This document shows, one piece after another, positions 60,535 to 64,000 of a stretch of DNA of 64,000 nucleotides. The notes beneath the pieces were generated by a model. That model did not search any database. It worked only from the letters and a program-made list of their open reading frames with translations, and was not told the origin of the DNA. Origin of the DNA: an uncultured Methanomassiliicoccus sp. (GTDB lineage Archaea > Thermoplasmatota > Thermoplasmata > Methanomassiliicoccales > Methanomassiliicoccaceae); assembly GCA_905203995.1 (NCBI GenBank), contig CAJKXZ010000003.1:161531-225530 (forward strand), given 5' to 3'. A program made the position numbers and the translations under genes. The stretch's first letter is position 1. Each line of letters starts with the position of its first letter.

Positions 60535-61101
60535 TTAGTTTTTTGAATTTTGCAGATCAATTTGATAATATATCCCACAATCATGTTTGTTAATTAGTTT
60601 CAGCGGCCGATAAAGTTCGATCATCTCATTCATTTCTATCCTTTCCGCAAGCGGCGGTCCGAAAGGTGACGGCTTTTTATTAAAGTCAACAATGGTCAGG
60701 ATACCCTCGTTTTTCAGACAGCGCATAATTTCAGCAGCCATTTTGTGTGCGTCTTCAAGTTCATGCGCTACATTAACCATCACCGCACAATCCAGCGAAG
60801 AATCTTCAAAGGGCAAAGAGGGTAATTCACCAATAATTGGTGTAATCTTATCTTTAAGCTCAGCAGGAGTTCTCTTTTGCAAGTCTTCCAGCATCAGCAC
60901 CTGACCATCTAGTGCCCAGACTCGTTTTACTTTTTTTGAGAGGGGTATGGTAATATAACCAATGCCGCAGCCCAAATCAGCAACAATATCATCTGCGTTA
61001 ACTTTCATGCGGGCGATGATTTCTTCTGCTGGTTGCAGCTTCAGCCGCTCTTCATTTAAGAGTCGATGTCTGTTTTCAGCTGAAAAACGTTCACTGCTCA
61101 T
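60535..61101 (-). CDS. Class I SAM-dependent methyltransferase
   Basis: A 188-residue methyltransferase. Motif I DIVADLGCGIGYIT is intact, motif II is WALDGQ, and MRCLKNEGILTIVDF is the post-motif region. It resembles UbiE/ArsM-type small-molecule enzymes, but the substrate is unknown. The N-terminus is helical, as usual. Confidence 0.75.
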   Translation of the reverse strand: MSSERFSAENRHRLLNEERLKLQPAEEIIARMKVNADDIVADLGCGIGYITIPLSKKVKRVWALDGQVLMLEDLQKRTPAELKDKITPIIGELPSLPFEDSSLDCAVMVNVAHELEDAHKMAAEIMRCLKNEGILTIVDFNKKPSPFGPPLAERIEMNEMIELYRPLKLINKHDCGIYYQIDLQNSKN

Positions 61102-61396
61102 GCAACTACCTCACAGCTCTTCATCAATGCGAGAAGTGCTTTGAAGCTATTTGTATTTTATAAACCCAATCAGCAACTCTTGCTATTGATTATATAGTAA
61201 TATAAGACTGAGTCTTTGCTACCAGCTGATTCTTTCTCTTTTTCCAGTACTTCTTGTCTTGGAAAAATGCTTAAGTAGTAGGATATGTTCACATAGAAGA
61301 AGCAGACATAATGCTCTGCTAAGACAGCCTTTCATGTCTCTTAAAAGAAGCAAGGTGAGGATGTCACAAGAAAACATTACATTAACAGGTGTTAGC

Positions 61397-61675
61397 ATGA
61401 AGATGCCTCACACGATTAAAACTTACTGTCCCAACTGCAAGGTTCACACTGACCACGAAGTAGAAAGAGTGAAGAAAAAGAAAGCTAGCGAGAGGAAATG
61501 GGGTCAGAGGAGATTCAGAAAAGTCACCTCTGGATACGGTGGATTCCCAAGGCCTAAGCCGGAAGGAAGAGAAAAACCAACCAAGAGAATCTCCTTGCGT
61601 TACAGATGCAAAGTCTGCAAAAAAGCTCACCAGAGACCATGCTTCAGGTCAAAGAAATTTGAACTTCAGGAGTGA
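61397..61675 (+). CDS. rpl44e: Ribosomal protein L44e
   Basis: A 92-residue large-subunit protein. Zinc-binding CPNC and CKVC pairs and the Lys/Arg-rich middle (KVTSGYGGFPRPKPEGREKP region) are diagnostic. ATG 61397 is preceded by AGGTG and gives the standard length; longer in-frame starts are not needed. It begins the L44e-S27e-aIF2alpha-Nop10-PAC2 cluster. Confidence 0.93.
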   Translation: MKMPHTIKTYCPNCKVHTDHEVERVKKKKASERKWGQRRFRKVTSGYGGFPRPKPEGREKPTKRISLRYRCKVCKKAHQRPCFRSKKFELQE

Positions 61676-61680
61676 AGAAT

Positions 61681-61860
61681 ATGGCAGATATACACACTGG
61701 AAAATTCATTAAAGTTAAATGTGCAGACTGCAGCAACGAGCAGATTGTATTCAAAAACCCTGCAATGAATATCAGCTGCAACGTTTGCGGATCTACCTTG
61801 GTAAAATCCAAAGGCGGAGCCGGTGAACTGCGCGGAGAGTTTATTGAGGTGGTTGATTAA
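61681..61860 (+). CDS. rps27e: Ribosomal protein S27e
   Basis: A 59-residue small-subunit zinc protein with CADC and CNVC and the KSKGGAGELRG C-terminus. ATG 61681 is preceded by GGAGTGA, five bases after L44e. Confidence 0.93.
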   Translation: MADIHTGKFIKVKCADCSNEQIVFKNPAMNISCNVCGSTLVKSKGGAGELRGEFIEVVD

Positions 61861-61862
61861 GG

Positions 61863-62648
61863 ATGGCCGCCCGCACTAGCGAATTCCCTGAAGAAAGCGA
61901 ATTAGTGGTTTGCACAGTTCAAAGCGTTAAGAACTTCGGTGCTTTCGTATCACTCGATGAGTACGACAACAAAGAAGGTTTCATCCACATCAGGGACGTC
62001 GCTACTGGCTGGGTAAAATACATTCGAGATTATGTCCGTGAAGGACAGAAGATCGTTTGTAAAGTTTTAGGGGTCGACTCCTCTAAAGGTCATATTGATC
62101 TTTCTCTCAAATCTGTCAATGAACACCAGAAGAGAGAGAAAATCCAGCAATGGAAGAATGAAAACAAGGCAGATAAACTCCTTGAGATTGTAGCCGAGCG
62201 CCTTGGTAAAACCAAAGACGCTTGCTATGAAGAATTCGGTTACGACCTAATCGAAGTATTTGGGACATTATATGGCTCCTTTGAGCAGATCGCAATTCAT
62301 CCAGAGTCTCTTCCTGAAGAAGGATTTGAAGGAGACTGGCTGGATGTTTTTGTCGAGGTTGCCAAAGAAAACGTAACTCCTTCTCTTGTTCAGATCAGTG
62401 GAATTTTAGAGATGGTTTGTCCATTGCCTGATGGTGTAGATCACATCAAAGATGCACTCATGGCAGGCATCGCCGCCTCTACCGAACAAGTCAAGATCCA
62501 ATACATTGGAGCGCCAAGATATCGGGTAGTGGTGGAAGCAGTTGATTATAAAACTGCAGAAGAAGATATGAAACTTGTAACTGCAACAGCTGTGGACGCG
62601 CTGAACTCCTCTGGAGGAAAAGCAGCCTTCCACCGTGATGCTAAATGA
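61863..62648 (+). CDS. Translation initiation factor aIF2 alpha subunit
   Basis: A 261-residue initiation factor subunit that helps deliver Met-tRNAi. The N-terminal S1 domain (about 12-85) starts VVCTVQSVKNFGAFVSLDEY, followed by a helical domain and a C-terminal alpha/beta domain. It starts two bases after S27e. Confidence 0.94.
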   Translation: MAARTSEFPEESELVVCTVQSVKNFGAFVSLDEYDNKEGFIHIRDVATGWVKYIRDYVREGQKIVCKVLGVDSSKGHIDLSLKSVNEHQKREKIQQWKNENKADKLLEIVAERLGKTKDACYEEFGYDLIEVFGTLYGSFEQIAIHPESLPEEGFEGDWLDVFVEVAKENVTPSLVQISGILEMVCPLPDGVDHIKDALMAGIAASTEQVKIQYIGAPRYRVVVEAVDYKTAEEDMKLVTATAVDALNSSGGKAAFHRDAK

Positions 62649-62664
62649 TTATTTTTGGTGGAAC

Positions 62665-62841
62665 ATGAAAACGCAATTGCGGAAATGTCAGGATTGCTCG
62701 GAATATACGCTTTATGACATATGCCCCCGCTGCGGTAAAAGAACCGATGTTCCAATTCCTCCCCGATATTCACCGGAAGACCGATATGGTGAATACCGCC
62801 GACGACTTAGAAAGGAATGTGGTGTTTATGGAAAAAATTAA
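62665..62841 (+). CDS. nop10: Nop10, H/ACA ribonucleoprotein subunit
   Basis: A 58-residue zinc protein of the H/ACA pseudouridylation complex. CQDC and CPRC pairs and the ending RYSPEDRYGEYRRRLRKE fit the family. ATG 62665 is preceded by GGTGG. It overlaps the PAC2 gene by 14 bases. Confidence 0.92.
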   Translation: MKTQLRKCQDCSEYTLYDICPRCGKRTDVPIPPRYSPEDRYGEYRRRLRKECGVYGKN

Positions 62842-63595
62842 AACAATTATCCACGAAGAGCCTAACCTTACCAAACCAATTCTGATTGAAGGATTGCCAG
62901 GGGTAGGCAACGTAGGAAAATTAGCTGCGGAACATTTATTAGATCAACTCAAAGCGGTGAAGTTCGCAGATATTTATTCCGTCCATTTTCCGCCACAAGT
63001 AGTTCTCGATGATGATGGCGTTGCTAAATTAGTAAACAATGAGCTTTACTACTCAAAAGCAGAGGACGGTTCTCACCCTGATCTCTTGATTGTCGTTGGT
63101 GATTATCAGGGTCTTACTCCTGAAGGACAGTATGATATCTCTGACCACATTCTCCAGCTTGCTCTTAAGTATGAAGTCCAGCGGATCTACACTCTCGGCG
63201 GTTACGGCGTAGGGAAGATCCTCGAGGATCCCCGTGTTCTCGGAGCAGCAACTTCCCTGGAGTTAGTCGAAGAGATGAAAGAGAGAGGTGTCGTCTTCTC
63301 CAAAGGTGAACCAGGATCTGGAATTGTCGGTGCCAGCGGTTTACTGCTAGGACTCGGTAAAGTCTACGGAATGGAGGCTATCTGCCTCATGGGTGAAACT
63401 TCTGGTTACTTTGTCGATCCGAAAGGTGCAGAAGCCGTGCTCAGAATCTTGGCAGCAATTTTGAACATCGAAATTGACTTTTCCGAACTTGAAAACAAAG
63501 CGGAACAAATCGATGCAATTGCGTCTAAACTTAAAGAAATGGAGACTCCGCAGCTTGAAGAAGCACCACCGGAAGATCTCAGATACATCGGCTGA
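62828..63595 (+). CDS. PAC2-family protein (proteasome-assembly-chaperone-like)
   Basis: A 255-residue member of the PAC2 family. ILIEGLPGVGNVGKLAAEHL and GGYGVGKILEDPRVLGA are the conserved motifs. Archaeal members form proteasome assembly chaperone homologues or ATP-grasp-like complexes. ATG 62828 starts inside the Nop10 gene. It closes the translation cluster. Confidence 0.85.
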   Translation: MEKIKTIIHEEPNLTKPILIEGLPGVGNVGKLAAEHLLDQLKAVKFADIYSVHFPPQVVLDDDGVAKLVNNELYYSKAEDGSHPDLLIVVGDYQGLTPEGQYDISDHILQLALKYEVQRIYTLGGYGVGKILEDPRVLGAATSLELVEEMKERGVVFSKGEPGSGIVGASGLLLGLGKVYGMEAICLMGETSGYFVDPKGAEAVLRILAAILNIEIDFSELENKAEQIDAIASKLKEMETPQLEEAPPEDLRYIG

Positions 63596-63604
63596 TCACA
63601 GCCG
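63589..63604 (+). terminator. Hairpin overlapping the PAC2 stop codon
   Basis: CGGCTG and CAGCCG pair around ATCA, with the TGA stop inside the stem-loop, followed by T-rich sequence. Confidence 0.5.
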
Positions 63605-63734
63605 ATCAACTTACTTTATTTTAATTGTGAAACAGCGTTTTGATAATTTCAGCTGTTTTTGACTGACTTTTTTATTTGTTTTTCAATAATTTTCAAGATA
63701 CGGATCGATGGAGCACTTCATTATCATATGAGCA

Positions 63735-63744
63735 ACTATATAAT
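63735..63744 (+). promoter_or_regulatory. TATA box before the poly-G leader
   Basis: ACTATATAAT lies about 53-62 bases before the ATG at 63797, giving a predicted leader of about 25-35 bases with the perfect AAGGAGG in it. Confidence 0.5.
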
Positions 63745-63796
63745 ATGTAAATTGCATACAGGATCGCTTCATAAAAAATAAGGAGGCAAAAACTGT

Positions 63797-63886
63797 ATGC
63801 GACAGAATAACGATGCTTTACTAAAAGAGTACCACCCTCACCAGCCTGGGGGGGGGGGTTCAAACATTCATAAACTTCGAACGTAA
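63797..63886 (+). CDS. Short leader reading frame containing an 11-G tract
   Basis: A 29-residue frame (MRQNNDALLKEYHPHQP then Gly residues) with AAGGAGG ideally placed before it. Codons 18-21 fall in the G tract. As read here it stops at 63886. With one G fewer it would continue for 19 codons past the tract and stop with TGA at 63915-63917, overlapping the next ATG as ATGA. With one G more it stops after five codons. It has no recognisable family. Confidence 0.4.
   Translation: MRQNNDALLKEYHPHQPGGGGSNIHKLRT
63848..63858 (+). repeat. Homopolymer of 11 G
   Basis: A run of eleven G residues in a genome of only moderate G+C, inside a translated leader. Such tracts slip during replication and are used for phase variation in host-associated bacteria. 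Confidence 0.85.
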
Positions 63887-63913
63887 ATCAACAATGCTCA
63901 CGGAGGTGCGCTC

Positions 63914-64000
63914 ATGAAGACTCCTCCGGTTTTAGCGGTTTTTGTTGCGTTAATCTTATTATTTTCTACTTCTGCGACCATCGTTTCAAACTTTGACGAT
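63914..64000 (+). CDS. Secreted protein, truncated at window end
   Basis: Only 29 codons are visible. ATG 63914 has GGAGGTG eight bases upstream. The peptide MKTPPVLAVFVALILLF with STSA afterwards is a clear signal peptide, so the product is exported. The rest lies beyond the window and its family is unknown. The poly-G leader immediately before it may control its translation. Confidence 0.6.
   Translation, partial: MKTPPVLAVFVALILLFSTSATIVSNFDD

Noticed and set aside
1..64000. CRISPR array, insertion sequence or prophage
   Set aside because: I saw no regularly spaced repeats, transposase or phage structural genes. The only hint of integration is the tRNA-Pro scar.

Overview
The window is archaeal. 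It carries RNA polymerase subunit L, ribosomal proteins L44e and S27e, aIF2-alpha, Nop10, archaeosine synthase ArcS, RadB, a stand-alone Bud32 kinase, isopentenyl phosphate kinase, and an orphan 5S rRNA gene with its own TATA box. Corrinoid-type methyltransferase (URO-D family) genes, an HdrA/MvhD-like iron-sulfur protein and oxygen-defence genes point to an anaerobic methanogen. The InlB-type surface protein and the bacterial-type signalling genes fit a host-associated member of the Thermoplasmata, most likely Methanomassiliicoccales. That placement is inferred from gene content and was not tested by phylogeny.

Region by region. 1-4.6 kb: two tandem URO-D methyltransferase paralogues sharing a 380-bp, almost identical block, then a zinc-ribbon protein and a radical SAM enzyme. 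4.7-10.8 kb: an acetyltransferase, a very long MEDS/PAS/coiled-coil/receiver signalling protein with a degenerate kinase segment, a PaaK-type acyl-adenylating enzyme and an HTH regulator. 10.8-20 kb: isocitrate dehydrogenase, a rubrerythrin/superoxide reductase/HdrA-MvhD-like redox operon, an RmlD-like reductase, an MFS pump, a methyltransferase, a GNAT enzyme and an IscA-like carrier. 20-25.5 kb: Hef-type helicase, DNA ligase, rpoL-truD. 25.5-34.5 kb: a roughly 1480-residue TPR protein, an InlB-repeat surface protein, tRNA-Gly(UCC) and an M50 protease. 34.6-45.9 kb: a broken DUF4143-type ATPase, then a seven-gene co-directional operon that is the most striking object here. 46-52 kb: tRNA-Pro(UGG) with a decayed copy of its 3' end, a sugar-nucleotide epimerase, XTPase-Bud32, RadB, the lower archaeal mevalonate genes (IPK-Fni-GGPP synthase) and 5S rRNA. 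52-60 kb: DUF92 protein, pyrBI with a UPF0200 kinase, ArcS, peroxiredoxin, Dph6, creatininase-like hydrolase, RpiA. 61-64 kb: the L44e-S27e-aIF2alpha-Nop10-PAC2 translation cluster, then a poly-G tract ahead of a truncated secreted-protein gene.

The operon at 35.8-45.9 kb combines a membrane SpoIIE/PP2C phosphatase carrying an RsbW-like ATPase domain, an RsbV-like STAS protein, an RsbW-like ATPase fused to a GNAT-like domain, a LuxE-type acyl-protein synthetase, a LuxC-type fatty-acyl reductase fused to a second acyl-adenylating domain, a MATE transporter fused to another RsbW-like ATPase domain, and an HdrB/HdrC-like CCG iron-sulfur protein. Archaea have no sigma factors, so this looks like a partner-switching module controlling acyl activation/reduction and export rather than transcription. 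No luciferase or LuxD is encoded in the operon.

A second finding is an 11-G tract in a 29-codon leader reading frame just before a secreted protein. Loss of one G would lengthen the leader so that its stop overlaps the downstream start as ATGA, a possible phase-variation switch or a homopolymer sequencing error.
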